From NCBI GenBank assembly GCA_963784575.1, contig CAWARU010000001.1, forward strand, positions 496,001 through 560,000: a DNA stretch of 64,000 nt. The letters run 5' to 3'. Within the stretch, counting starts at the first letter, position 1, and each line of letters opens with the position of its first letter. Below are positions 9,360-19,107 of the stretch, one piece after another. A program made the translations under genes and the position numbers. Source of the DNA: CAWARU01 sp963784575 (GTDB taxonomy: Bacteria > Pseudomonadota > Gammaproteobacteria > UBA6186 > Azoamicaceae). A model generated the notes under the pieces. That model was not told the DNA's origin. It did not search any database and saw nothing but the letters and a program-made list of their open reading frames with translations.

Positions 9360-9696
9360 ATCTGCTTTTTTCGATCAGTTAATTCCTTCAAATATTTTCA
9401 TCACGGTAATAACGATATAAAATCTCTTTACACACATTGTGTACAGGAAGGAAGTATTTTTGTTTTGGGTCAATATGTTTCATATAGATTAAGGCCAAAA
9501 GACATTATGGTTTATTCATTAATTTTTTATAACATTATATTAAGTTATATTATTAAGTATAGTCAAAACTGGGGTCCATTTATTTATATGAAGAGTGTAT
9601 TGCCTCATATTTTTTCAAAAAATAAAGAATTATCGCAAGGATGATAAAGGGATAATTAAGAAAATCGATATAAATATCGATTTATGGATCACAGAA
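9360..9696. other. AT-rich intergenic region
   Basis: This 337-bp gap lies between the ankyrin gene (start at right) and the end of kdsB. It is strongly AT-rich around 9500-9640 and should hold the ankyrin gene promoter. Apart from a possible kdsB terminator hairpin at 9662-9683 and a short palindrome TACACACATTGTGTA near 9430, I see nothing definite. The open frame 9279-9644 on the plus strand mostly runs antisense to the ankyrin gene. Confidence 0.5.
9662..9683 (-). terminator. Possible terminator after kdsB
   Basis: AAATCGATAT and ATATCGATTT form a perfect 10-bp stem with a 2-base spacer, just downstream of the kdsB stop codon on the minus strand, and the stem is followed by TTCTTAATT. 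It is AT-rich and the T-run is short, so it may simply be a palindrome. Confidence 0.35.
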
Positions 9697-10464
9697 CTAA
9701 AACAAACTTCGCATATGCTCCAACTCAGCCAGGGTATCAACCCCTGGCGGCAATGGTTCAGGCACGACAGAAACATGAATTGGTTCGCCATGCCAGAGAA
9801 TCCGCAATGCTTCAATTAATTCAAGCTTTTCGATGAGTGGTTGAGAGAAAGTTTGATAGCGTTTTAGGGTGCTAGCGCGATAGGCAAATAACCCGATGTG
9901 GCGATAAAAATGGGGTTCTTGTTGTTGCTTTAGAAGTTCGTCAAGTAAACTATGGCTGTGGGATTCGCGAGGGAAAGGCATAAGGGAACGACTAAAATAG
10001 AGTGCGAAGCCTTCTTTATCAAGCACTACTTTTACAACATTGGGATCACGCAGATGTTCTGCTTCAAGAATTGGAGCGCAGATGGTCGTCATGAATGCTT
10101 TAGGATTTTCCTGCATGGATTTTACAATGGTATGAATGCAATCGATGGGCACGAGTGGTTCATCGCCTTGGAGGTTTACGACGATGGCATCAGGGCTTAA
10201 ACCAAGCATTTCTACTGCTTCAGCGAGGCGATCGGTACCAGTGGGATGATGTTCGGAGGTGCGGCAAACGGCGGCACCAAATTTCAGAGCTGTGCTTTCG
10301 ATGCGCTCATCATCCGTTGCAATGGTTACGGATTGTGCACCACACAGCATGGCGCGTTCGTATACGCGCTCGAGCAGAGACTTCCCGTTGATATCCAATA
10401 GTGGCTTACCAGGAAGACGGCTGGATTTATAACGAGCTGGGATTATGATATGAAAGTCTGTCAT
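9697..10464 (-). CDS. kdsB: 3-deoxy-manno-octulosonate cytidylyltransferase (CMP-KDO synthetase)
   Basis: KdsB activates KDO with CTP to give CMP-KDO, which is needed to build the inner core of lipopolysaccharide in the cytoplasm. The 255 residues match the usual length. The N-terminal nucleotide-binding motif IIPARYKSSRLPGKPL, the ATDDERI segment, HPTGTDRLAEA, VNLQGDEP and the later HIGLFAYR are all family hallmarks. It is the last gene of the msbA-lpxK-ycaR-kdsB block, in the same order as in E. coli. Confidence 0.95.
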   Translation of the reverse strand: MTDFHIIIPARYKSSRLPGKPLLDINGKSLLERVYERAMLCGAQSVTIATDDERIESTALKFGAAVCRTSEHHPTGTDRLAEAVEMLGLSPDAIVVNLQGDEPLVPIDCIHTIVKSMQENPKAFMTTICAPILEAEHLRDPNVVKVVLDKEGFALYFSRSLMPFPRESHSHSLLDELLKQQQEPHFYRHIGLFAYRASTLKRYQTFSQPLIEKLELIEALRILWHGEPIHVSVVPEPLPPGVDTLAELEHMRSLF

Positions 10465-10552
10465 AAATAATCAGTATTGTTCATACATACATATATTTCG
10501 GCTATTGAGTAAAGAATATCATCATACGAAAATTTCTGAGATTACCAAAAGC

Positions 10553-10738
10553 TTAAATTTTTTCCAATTCCTCGCTGTCCATAGTTCTGGCCTCGTTTTC
10601 AAGCATGATAGGGATCTCATTCTTGATGGGATATGCAAGTCTATCAAATCGGCAAACCAACTCCTTTTCCTCTTTTCGATACACTAAAGGCCCCTTGCAA
10701 ATGGGACAGACTAAGATATCAAGCAGTTTTTTGTCCAC
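10553..10738 (-). CDS. ycaR: Trm112/YcaR family zinc-ribbon-like protein
   Basis: This is a small protein of 61 residues between lpxK and kdsB, as in E. coli. It opens VDKKLLDILVCPICKGPL, matching the family start MDHRLLEIIACPVCNG, then has ELVCRFDRLAYPIKNEIPIM. CPIC and a later single Cys remain from the zinc-ribbon. I use the GTG at 10738, with AGGA about 9 bases upstream, rather than the TTG at 10756. The start overlaps the end of lpxK by 20 bases, suggesting coupled translation. The molecular role in this operon is unknown; Trm112 proteins elsewhere activate methyltransferases. Confidence 0.85.
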   Translation of the reverse strand: MDKKLLDILVCPICKGPLVYRKEEKELVCRFDRLAYPIKNEIPIMLENEARTMDSEELEKI

Positions 10739-11781
10739 GGCATAATTCCTGTACAATTGTTAATAATTTTGCATCAAACAATGGATTGACAACTGCATCC
10801 ACAGCGAGCACCCAGTAGTTATCTTTCATAAAACTTCCACATTTCACGGCATCTTTTTCCGTCATCACAACAGGGTAATCCTCATTATCTTCAGGAATAC
10901 TACCTGGAATACCATCTGAAATACTACCTGAAAATTTCAGATCGTCTGGCTTGAATAAATGATGATCGGGAAAAGGATGCGCAATGACTTGCAAACCATA
11001 ATTTTTGAGCATTTCAAAAAAACGATCGGGATTACCAATACCAGCAATGGCATGTACGGTACTGCCATGAAAGGATGCTAAAGTGCGCTGTTCACTGGGA
11101 GATTTACCGTTGTAGAGCATGCGAGGACGAAGTTCCATATCATATTCGGAATCAACGTCAAAATTCAGAGGACCATTACACATGATGAAATTGACGCTAT
11201 CAAGACGCGATAAGGGTTCTCGAAGCGGGCCTGCGGGTAAACACCAGCCATTACCAAAGCGTCTTTTTCCATCCACAACTACAATTTCAACAGATCTACC
11301 CATGGCATAATGTTGCAAACCATCATCTGAAATAATTACGTCCATCGCATTTGTGCTGAGCAAAGTTTGCACTGCTTTGACTCTGTTTTTATCGACAACA
11401 ATGGGGCAGAAAAGCCTTTTTGCAAGCAGAACAGGCTCATCGCCTACTATGGCGGGATCACTGTTGGCATTGACGAAGATATTGGATTCAGATCGAAGCT
11501 TTACATCTCCTTTGTAACCTCGAGAAACTATTCCCGTTTTAAAACCATGCTGTTTCAGGAGTTTTGCTATATGGATGACGAGCGGGGTTTTTCCAGTGCC
11601 GCCTACTGTTAAATTTCCAACCACGATGATTGGAACATCAAATTTTTTCTGAGCAAGCCATCCTTTAAGATAAGCAAAGCGGCGTAATTTAACAATTAAC
11701 ACCATGATGAGAGAAAAAAGGGACCAGAATCCAAAGTAATGGATTTAAATATTTTTGATACCAGATTTTAAGCAACCACAT
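10719..11781 (-). CDS. lpxK: Tetraacyldisaccharide 4'-kinase LpxK, with N-terminal frameshift
   Basis: LpxK phosphorylates the 4' position of the lipid A disaccharide at the inner membrane. The long frame from 11705 has the P-loop GNLTVGGTGKTP, SRGYKG, DDGLQHY and MTEKDAVKC. It lacks the family's N-terminal membrane-anchoring stretch, which lies just upstream in another frame: ATG at 11781 gives MWLLKIWYQKYLNPLLWIL, then the frame breaks at a run of six A (plus strand 11714-11719). Removing one base joins PF to SLIMVLIVKLRRF and gives about 353 residues. An 18-residue Ser/Gly/Ile-rich insert (SGSISDGIPGSIPED) before MTEKDA is absent from E. coli LpxK. Because the enzyme is normally essential, a sequencing error is likely; a real translational slip is the alternative. 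Confidence 0.85.
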
Positions 11782-11792
11782 TAATAGGATTC

Positions 11793-11820
11793 CATTTCAT
11801 TTCATTTCATTTCATTTCAT
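11793..11820. repeat. Pentanucleotide tandem repeat (CATTT)5 upstream of lpxK
   Basis: Five perfect CATTT units run from 11793 to 11817, followed by CAT. On the mRNA strand this reads (AAATG)5 and offers a row of ATG codons just before the lpxK start at 11781. The ATGs I checked meet stop codons after a few residues, so they would be short upstream frames. Copy number could vary by slippage. Confidence 0.85.
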
Positions 11821-11865
11821 AAAACATCTTCATAGGGTTTCATCATACTGTTCCTGACTTAAACC

Positions 11866-13656
11866 TTAAACCGTTTCATGAGCTAAATATTCATTGAACT
11901 GCGCACGATGCATTGCGGCATAGCGACCATTCCTAGCAATCAATTCTGCATGGCTGCCAGCTTCAATGATATGGCCATTATCCAGAACTAATACTTTATC
12001 CGCATGTTCAATGGTGGATAAACGATGGGCGATGACCAAAGTGGTGCGATTTTTCATTAAGGTTTCAAGGGCTTCTTGAATATGGCTTTCAGCTTCAGAA
12101 TCCAGAGCACTTGTTGCTTCGTCTAAGATTAAAATTGGCGCATCCTTGAGGAAAGCTCGTGCGATCGCAATTCTCTGTCTTTGTCCGCCGGATAAGCGGA
12201 TGCCATTCTCCCCTACTTCCGTTTCAAATCCTTTTGGCATTTTTTCAATGAACTCTAGGGCATGCGCTAATTCTGCTGCCTGGTATATCTTTTCTTTAGA
12301 GGCGCCCCGCATGTCGCCATAAGCGATATTGTTGGTGATGGTATCATTGAATAAAATCACTTGCTGAGTGACGAGTGCAAATTGCCGTCTCAAATCTTCA
12401 AGGCAAATATCACGGATGTTGTGCTTGTCTAGAAAAATTTCTCCGGCACTGCAATCATAAAAACGAGGAAGTAGAGACACAAGCGTCGATTTACCGCTGC
12501 CGGATTTTCCGACCAGAGCAATATTTTCACCAGGTTTTACTTTAAAACTGATATTCTTTAAAACTCTGTCAGTATCCTGCCAATTAGGATAGAAAAATTC
12601 AACATTCTTAAATTCTATTCCACCGTGTGCACGAGTGATGCGTTCTGTTCCAGTATCGAGTTCAACGGGTTCATCAAGCAATGCAAATATGCTGCGTGCA
12701 CCAGCGATACCACGCTGTAACGTGCTATTAACGACAGCAACTTGCTTAATGGGTCGAAGCAAGCCCAAAATACCGCCTGCCATCGCGACGAAAGTTCCTG
12801 CTGTCATCGAAGTACCGAGTAAATTTCCAGGCTCCAAAGTTGCTAGGTAAAGAAAAGCAGCTAAAGCACACACGCCTATTAATTGCATGCCAGACACACT
12901 GGACGCAGACGTCGTGGTCATCTTCATTTCCTGGCGCCAATTGGCTTGGGCGGCTTCTGCAAAACGTTGATTTTCATAATCACGTCCCCCAAAAGTACGC
13001 ACGATTTTGTAACCGCCAATGACCTCAGCTGCGACATGTGTGACATGGCCCATCGTTATTTGAATTTGACCGCTGTGTTTCCGCATACTCCGACTGATTT
13101 TATTGATATAAATAGTAAGAATTGGCACTGTCACCAATAAAAGCAGGGTGATTCTAGCGTTTAAATTAAACAACATGATAATCATCGAGAGCGTGGTGAG
13201 AATACCACGAATTGTGCTGGTGATGGCATCGCTGATGGCTTCTGCAACTTGATCGGTATCATAATTAATTTTTGAAACCAATTCGCCAGTGGTTTTTTGA
13301 TCGTAATAATGCGCAGGTAAATTCATGAGGTGTGCTATCATTTTTTGACGAAAATCGCGCACCACGCCGCGCCCTACCCAGGCCATGAAATAACTTGCGG
13401 CAAAATACGCTACGCCGCGCGCCACAAAAAATGTGATGACAACTATGGGTATCCAGCGAATAAAAAGTTCGTCGCGCTCAATAAAGCCTTTTTCAATTAA
13501 GGGCTTGAAATAATAGGTGATTAAACTGTCTGAAGCTGCGAGCAGAGAATTTCCCAAGACGGCCAATACGATTGCCCACCAATAAGGTAGTGCTGCTTTT
13601 AATAAGCGCTTATAAATATCTAGAGAGGAGACATGTTTTGGAGGCATTTGAATCAA
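11866..13656 (-). CDS. msbA: Lipid A export ATP-binding/permease MsbA
   Basis: MsbA flips core-lipid A across the inner membrane as a homodimeric ABC half-transporter. The 596 residues match the family. The first 330 carry six membrane segments; the nucleotide-binding domain shows Walker A GKSGSGKS, Q-loop VTQQV, signature LSGGQRQR, Walker B ILILDEATSALD and H-loop AHRLS. It is the first gene of the lipid A block, followed after about 85 bp by lpxK. In many relatives comEC lies directly upstream; here a PARG-like gene is interposed. Confidence 0.95.
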   Translation of the reverse strand: MIQMPPKHVSSLDIYKRLLKAALPYWWAIVLAVLGNSLLAASDSLITYYFKPLIEKGFIERDELFIRWIPIVVITFFVARGVAYFAASYFMAWVGRGVVRDFRQKMIAHLMNLPAHYYDQKTTGELVSKINYDTDQVAEAISDAITSTIRGILTTLSMIIMLFNLNARITLLLLVTVPILTIYINKISRSMRKHSGQIQITMGHVTHVAAEVIGGYKIVRTFGGRDYENQRFAEAAQANWRQEMKMTTTSASSVSGMQLIGVCALAAFLYLATLEPGNLLGTSMTAGTFVAMAGGILGLLRPIKQVAVVNSTLQRGIAGARSIFALLDEPVELDTGTERITRAHGGIEFKNVEFFYPNWQDTDRVLKNISFKVKPGENIALVGKSGSGKSTLVSLLPRFYDCSAGEIFLDKHNIRDICLEDLRRQFALVTQQVILFNDTITNNIAYGDMRGASKEKIYQAAELAHALEFIEKMPKGFETEVGENGIRLSGGQRQRIAIARAFLKDAPILILDEATSALDSEAESHIQEALETLMKNRTTLVIAHRLSTIEHADKVLVLDNGHIIEAGSHAELIARNGRYAAMHRAQFNEYLAHETV

Positions 13657-13923
13657 GGCCCTTTTAATTATTGAGTGTTTGAAATATTCTTTAATTCTTT
13701 AAAAGAGATTTCGAAACAATCAAAGTTGACTTTCCAACAAATTAAATAATCTATAGTAATCTATGGTTCAAATTAGATAATCTACAGTTAGAGCATTATA
13801 ATTTGCTGGAAGTCGAGATGTCACCTTAGACAAGCCAAATTGCTTGAATCCTAGAAAACTAACATATGATGAACAGTTAAAGTAGCAATAATCAACAGCA
13901 GAGACAGTAGTGACTAGTGCTCG

Positions 13924-16144
13924 TTATAGTCCAGATGTTGCTCTTTTAGCCGGTGCTGATCCTGTATCTCTTGACATTCCTGCAAGAATATCGCTTAAAC
14001 CGTCTGCTAAAGCCCTGCCCCTAAGTACTCTTAAATCCGAGGGGGTGACACCAGTTGACCTATGAGGTCTGACTGCGGCTACAGAAGGCGATGTTGGTTC
14101 AGCTGGACTTCTAGAGGCGCTTGCAGCAAGTTCGGATTCTCTTGCATCGATTGAGTCTGGTTCAGCTGAATCTGCTTCTTTATCGGCACTCGAAGCTCTA
14201 CTTCTAATTGGGCTTAGTGCTGGTTCCTCTTGATGTGCAGGATTCAGTATGATGAATATCTCTCCTATCAAAGTGTGGGGTGTATGTTGGTCTTGCAGCA
14301 GATCTCGTTTGTGCTTCAGGAAAATCACTAAAATCATGGAAAGGATATCTCTCTTGTGCAAATGTACCCATTGAACAACTACCAGTAAATTGTGATGGAT
14401 CAAATTGAGGAGTCCCTGATAGCAATTCTTCTAAACTAGGTGCCCGGAACGGGGCAATATTTAAGCCATCTAGATTGAGATGCATAGGAGGAATTTCTGA
14501 ATCTAATTCAACATCATCCTTCATTTTAAAAGTATCGTGAAAGGCATTATAGATCCTACGTTCCGGCGTCTTATCTTCAATTGCAAACATGATGACTTTG
14601 AATATGCCTGAAAATTCTGGATCCTCTAAAACTTCTTTGAATATGGCTGCAATATCTGTGGGATTTTGATTAAATTTTACACCACATCCCAGTGGACACA
14701 GAACTAAACTATCATGTCCTGGTTTATCTTTGGTTTGCTCAGCGGCTTTTCTTAAAATTGCTTTAATTAAAGTGATGGTGTGTTTTTTAAAATTCTCGTC
14801 GGTTCTTTTATAAGGCGCAGCAACAACCATGTCCACTTCAAAAGGATCACAAAATCTATTTTGCATCTTATCGCTTGATCTGAACACTTGAACTTTAGGA
14901 ACATAATGATAAGCATGGAGGTGTAACGGCTTGCCACTTAGAGCGGCAGAAATATTTGTACTTCTAAAGACAGAAGATTCCATGCTATCACTTCCCTGCT
15001 GCGCTTCTGTTCCCAATACATACTTGTCTGATGCATAGCCGTCTGCCATACACATTACCAAAGGATTGCTTCCCTCACTTATGAGGCTTTTTGCACATTC
15101 TAAGATAGACATGTTTTCAATAACGTTAACAGATGTTTCTACGAAGGAATCGTCAGCCGGTCGAATTTCAGGAGCACCAGCAATACGCAGTGCTTTTGTT
15201 CCTTTGATCATTGCCTCTGTTTTAGCTTTAATTTCTTTTTTTGCTTTTGCTTTGATTAATTTTTCTGAGGGAACATCGCCGCGGTCCTTGATTTCCGCAT
15301 CTGTACTTAAGGCATCGGCCAAACTGTCTTTTACAAATTTGGAAGTTTCTTCAAATCTGAGTTTACGAATTGCAGTTTCTTGATCTGCTCTGGCGCTTGC
15401 TGCTTGTGTGCGAGGATCAGTAAAAACTACTCTTTCACGAACAGTATCAGATTGAGGTGTACGCGCCCGAGCGGATTCAGTATTAACTGTTCTGGCGCGA
15501 GCTGGTTCACTAGGAGTTGATCTTTGAGGAGGAACGTCGGAGTGGGGTGTTCGTGTATGGGCAGCTGCATGAGGAGTCCTAGAATGAGTAGCGTCTGATC
15601 GTAATGATTCGGTGCGAAGAGTTTCTGATCTCGCTCTAGCAAACTCAGAAAAAGATCCAGATGCATGTGCTGAATGTGTTCTAGAATCTTGAGGAAGAGA
15701 ATCGGCAAGCAAATCTTCTTCATCGGCAGTTTCTTGTGGAGTTGGCTCAGAACGACGAAGTTCAGATGGTGAAGATTCAGCACTACTAGCTGTCTTAGCT
15801 GTCTTAGCTGTCTTAGATTTTTTGGAAGCAGACTTTTCTGATAATTTTTCAAGCATTCCTCTAGAGGCTTCGGCCGCTGCTTTTTCTTCTTTTTCTCTCT
15901 GCATTTCTGTATCTTTCACTTTTTTGGTTTGGTAAGGTGAGGAATAATCAAATATACTCGTAAAACCAGGTATAAATAATGAGCTTGCCTGTTGTCCATC
16001 CAAATCTGATCCAGAACTTTTAAGGGATTCTTTGCTCGCCCTGGTTTCCTTATCCCTAGAATCGGATGCAGATCCATTTGAAGATGGTGCTGTAGGTGAT
16101 CTTTTTGATTCCGCGGAATGCCTTTCTGTTGCAACTGCTGCCAT
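13924..16144 (-). CDS. PARG-like (TIGR02452-type) protein with disordered Ser/Arg-rich N-terminus, probably frameshifted; candidate effector
   Basis: The first 330 residues are disordered and rich in Ser, Thr, Arg, Ala and Glu, with repeats such as ARARTPQSD. About 340-545 resembles the microbial PARG catalytic domain: SVFRSTNISAAL parallels the family's SLCRRSNLY, YHYVPKVQVFR its YSPNVPVFR, then VDMVVAAPYKR, LVLCPLGCGVKFNQNP, and FKVIMFAIED. The glycine-rich diphosphate loop and paired Glu of active enzymes look replaced (GTEAQQGSDSMESS), so activity is doubtful. The frame ends at 14204, but frame -1 continues with the same Ser/Ala/Arg-rich style to 13924; a one-base insertion around 14220-14290 would join them into about 739 residues. 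It has no signal peptide. Assignment rests on motif resemblance only. Confidence 0.6.
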
Positions 16145-16273
16145 ACTAATATCCTCATTAAATTAATAAATAAAGGGTTATTTATATTAATCCATTTTAT
16201 CATATTTAATAGTTCAAAGTAAATATCCAAATTACTGGCAATATTTATATAACCATATGATTTAATTAAAAAA

Positions 16274-19033
16274 TTAAAAAAGCCAATAATGGGTATTCAG
16301 AAGCTTATGGCAATCAGGAGGATACACGCTTTCTAATTCACTTTTTCTATAGTTATTATCTAATTTGGGAACTATTGGATTATTTAAGATATTTAAACAA
16401 TTTTCTCCGATTCCATTCAAGAGGAACGTTATTGCTCCGTGCTTAATTGAATCAAATATCTTGACTTGATGACTCTCGTACCTAGCTACGACATCTGGTT
16501 TTGGATGCCCATAGGAATTTCTAAACCCAACCGGAATTATTGCGTATTCAGGCTGAATCATTTTTATGAATTCGGGGGATGATGAGGTCCTACTACCGTG
16601 ATGAGGAACCAATAAAATGTTCGAACGAAGCTGGTTGCCATACCGATTGATAAGTTTCAATTCTGAAACCGCCTCAATATCGGCAGTTATCAATACACTT
16701 TGCTCGCCAGTTTCAACTTTTAATACGCAGGAATGATCATTGCGCTTTTTGGTTTGGATGGTGTCCGGGTGTAAGATTTTAAATTTGACATGATCCCATT
16801 CCCATTCTTGATCGGCATAGCAGGTTCTCACTTTATCAATTAATTCAATATTTTTTATGATTGGTTGTTTCGAAAGTCTTTTCGAGACAAACTCAGATTC
16901 ACTAGTGATGATCTCTTCAACATTCAGCTTCTGAGTAATAGATTCCATTCCGCCCATATGATCGTTATCGCCATGACTAATAATCAAAGTATCAATGTGA
17001 GTTCTGCCACGAGTTTTTAAATAAGGTACAACGACTCGATCCCCAGTATCAAATTGAGGACTCAATTTCGGACCCGTATCAAAAACCAAAAGATGATCCT
17101 TCGTTTCGACAACTGTTGATAGTCCTTGCCCCACATCAAGTACAGTGACTCGTGCTTGCCCCAATTCGGGTCTCTGAATGGAGTTAAAAAATAATGGTAA
17201 AAAGAAAATACAAGCATTAAATTTACCAGGTAGTCCTTTGGGACTTAACAGCCACAATATACCCACGAAAGCGGCAATGATGGAAAGAGTGTTAAGTTCA
17301 GAGAATTCCCAAGTTGAATATGGGAATCCTTTAATATACTCGAGTACAAGCCAAATTATGTTCAATAACCTTTCGGAAATTCCTAGGATGAATTCGGAAA
17401 TATTTGAAAACATGGGGCTCAAAATCGCACCTAAAAGGGCTAAAGGTACAACGAGGAAGCTGACCCAGGGAATACTGATAAGATTTGCTATCGGTGAAAT
17501 GATCGACATTTTGCCAAATATTACCAAAGTAATTGGCATTAAACCCAGGAATACCACCCACTGTGCCCTACCCCATTTCCACCAGAGTGCTTCAAGCGAC
17601 ATTTTAGAATTTTCTTGGTTGTATAAAGAATCAAACCGCCCACGCATGCCGTAGAGAATCATTCCGACTGCCCCAAAAGAAAGCCAAAATCCAGGAGAAA
17701 GGGTTGAGATAGGATCTAATAATATGACCAAAGCCAAAGCTAGAAAAAAACTATGCCAACATGAACTATTGCGCCGAAAAATGATTGCTAGCATAAATAC
17801 TGTAACCATTACTAAAGAACGTTGTGTTGGGACTGAAAATCCGGCTAGTAGAGAGTAAAACAGAGCGGCTACGAGAGCTCCTATAGCTGCAATCCTGGAA
17901 CTGGGGTTTGATTGGCATAATTTGTAATTCTTCCGCCATAAATAGTTAATGAGATAGAATGCAGCAGTTGCAACTAAACCTATGTGTAAACCAGAAATTG
18001 CCATTAAATGAGCTGTACCCGTATCTTGCAAGGTTGTCCATTGCGGCATTGTGATGCCATCCTTGGCACCTACTACTAAAGCAACAATCATCCCTGCTAA
18101 TGGACGCTTTTCTAAGATATGTTTGATTTTCTCATAAAGGATTTGACGCAGATAATCTATGGGTTTTTTATACCATTTTCTAGAAATTAATTTAGTGATG
18201 CCTTTTTCGAGTACAAATCCTTCTGCTGCAATTCGATTGATGAATAAATATTTTTCCTTGTCAAAACTTCCGGGATTTGCATAGTTACGGCCTCGTTTTA
18301 GTTTTAAGGAAAATTTCCAGATATCCCCAGGTTTTGGTAGTGTGGGAATGTTCAGGGGCGGATCTTTCCAAAATACTTTTATTCGGCCAGGGTTCTGCCA
18401 GGCTGGATTCCTATTGGGATTTACCTCGATTGTTTTTGAATCAAATAATTTTATTTCGATTGGATCAAATTCAAATTTTACAAATGCCTCCTCTTCGTTT
18501 TCTTGTACTTCGGGCAGAGAAGCAATTTTACCAGTGATAACGGCTTTTACTCCATGCAGATCTTCTGGCAGCCTTTTTGCGAGTACGTAGCTTGCGTGCA
18601 TACTTATATAAAGAAATCCAAGACAAAAAATGAAGCCTAAATTAACGAGTTTAGTGATATTTACTAGTAGGTGTGGCCAATATTTGAGTATATATCTTAC
18701 AGATATGGGTTTAGAGAGAAGATATAATTTATAGTGTGATTGTGATATTTTATGGCGATGAAGTGATATAATTGATTGAAATACGCTAAGCGAAAGTGAA
18801 GGGAAAGTCTTGTGGTGCGGACGATTGTTGTGTACTTTTATTAAAGGATTTTCATTTGCTGATAATTTTTTCAATATTTTATTCAAAAGGTAATGAAATA
18901 GAACTAGGACAATTGAATAAGAGGATATGATTAGTAGAGTTTTCGAGAGATCTGGAATCTTTGGTAAAAGATGGAGTGTACAAACGCCCAATAAGAAGCT
19001 TATTGCAGTTGGGATCATAAAAAATATACTCAA
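16274..19033 (-). CDS. comEC: ComEC/Rec2 family DNA uptake channel
   Basis: ComEC forms the inner-membrane channel for single-stranded DNA in natural transformation. Order of parts: N-terminal membrane segments and a DUF4131-like OB region (about 120-290), the polytopic Competence domain (about 300-600, with AISGLHIGL and AGFSVPTQRS), and a C-terminal metallo-beta-lactamase domain with DVGQGLSTVVE, FDTGP and the metal motif HGDNDHMGG near residue 686, then VPHHGSRTSSSPEF. At 919 residues it is longer than E. coli YcaI, mainly at the N-terminus. It lies between lolD and the PARG-like gene on the same strand. Its intact condition suggests competence is or was recently functional. Confidence 0.92.
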   Translation of the reverse strand: MSIFFMIPTAISFLLGVCTLHLLPKIPDLSKTLLIISSYSIVLVLFHYLLNKILKKLSANENPLIKVHNNRPHHKTFPSLSLSVFQSIISLHRHKISQSHYKLYLLSKPISVRYILKYWPHLLVNITKLVNLGFIFCLGFLYISMHASYVLAKRLPEDLHGVKAVITGKIASLPEVQENEEEAFVKFEFDPIEIKLFDSKTIEVNPNRNPAWQNPGRIKVFWKDPPLNIPTLPKPGDIWKFSLKLKRGRNYANPGSFDKEKYLFINRIAAEGFVLEKGITKLISRKWYKKPIDYLRQILYEKIKHILEKRPLAGMIVALVVGAKDGITMPQWTTLQDTGTAHLMAISGLHIGLVATAAFYLINYLWRKNYKLCQSNPSSRIAAIGALVAALFYSLLAGFSVPTQRSLVMVTVFMLAIIFRRNSSCWHSFFLALALVILLDPISTLSPGFWLSFGAVGMILYGMRGRFDSLYNQENSKMSLEALWWKWGRAQWVVFLGLMPITLVIFGKMSIISPIANLISIPWVSFLVVPLALLGAILSPMFSNISEFILGISERLLNIIWLVLEYIKGFPYSTWEFSELNTLSIIAAFVGILWLLSPKGLPGKFNACIFFLPLFFNSIQRPELGQARVTVLDVGQGLSTVVETKDHLLVFDTGPKLSPQFDTGDRVVVPYLKTRGRTHIDTLIISHGDNDHMGGMESITQKLNVEEIITSESEFVSKRLSKQPIIKNIELIDKVRTCYADQEWEWDHVKFKILHPDTIQTKKRNDHSCVLKVETGEQSVLITADIEAVSELKLINRYGNQLRSNILLVPHHGSRTSSSPEFIKMIQPEYAIIPVGFRNSYGHPKPDVVARYESHQVKIFDSIKHGAITFLLNGIGENCLNILNNPIVPKLDNNYRKSELESVYPPDCHKLLNTHYWLF

Positions 19034-19107
19034 TAAAATGATTGTTATTGAATATATTATCTATTGGAAATTCTTTGTCATTCCGCAAAAAAGCGTATGA
19101 AATATAT

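Noticed and set aside
15066..15383. Plus-strand frame of 105 codons opposite the PARG-like gene
   Set aside because: Antisense shadow of the Ser/Ala-rich region, without ribosome site or conserved features.
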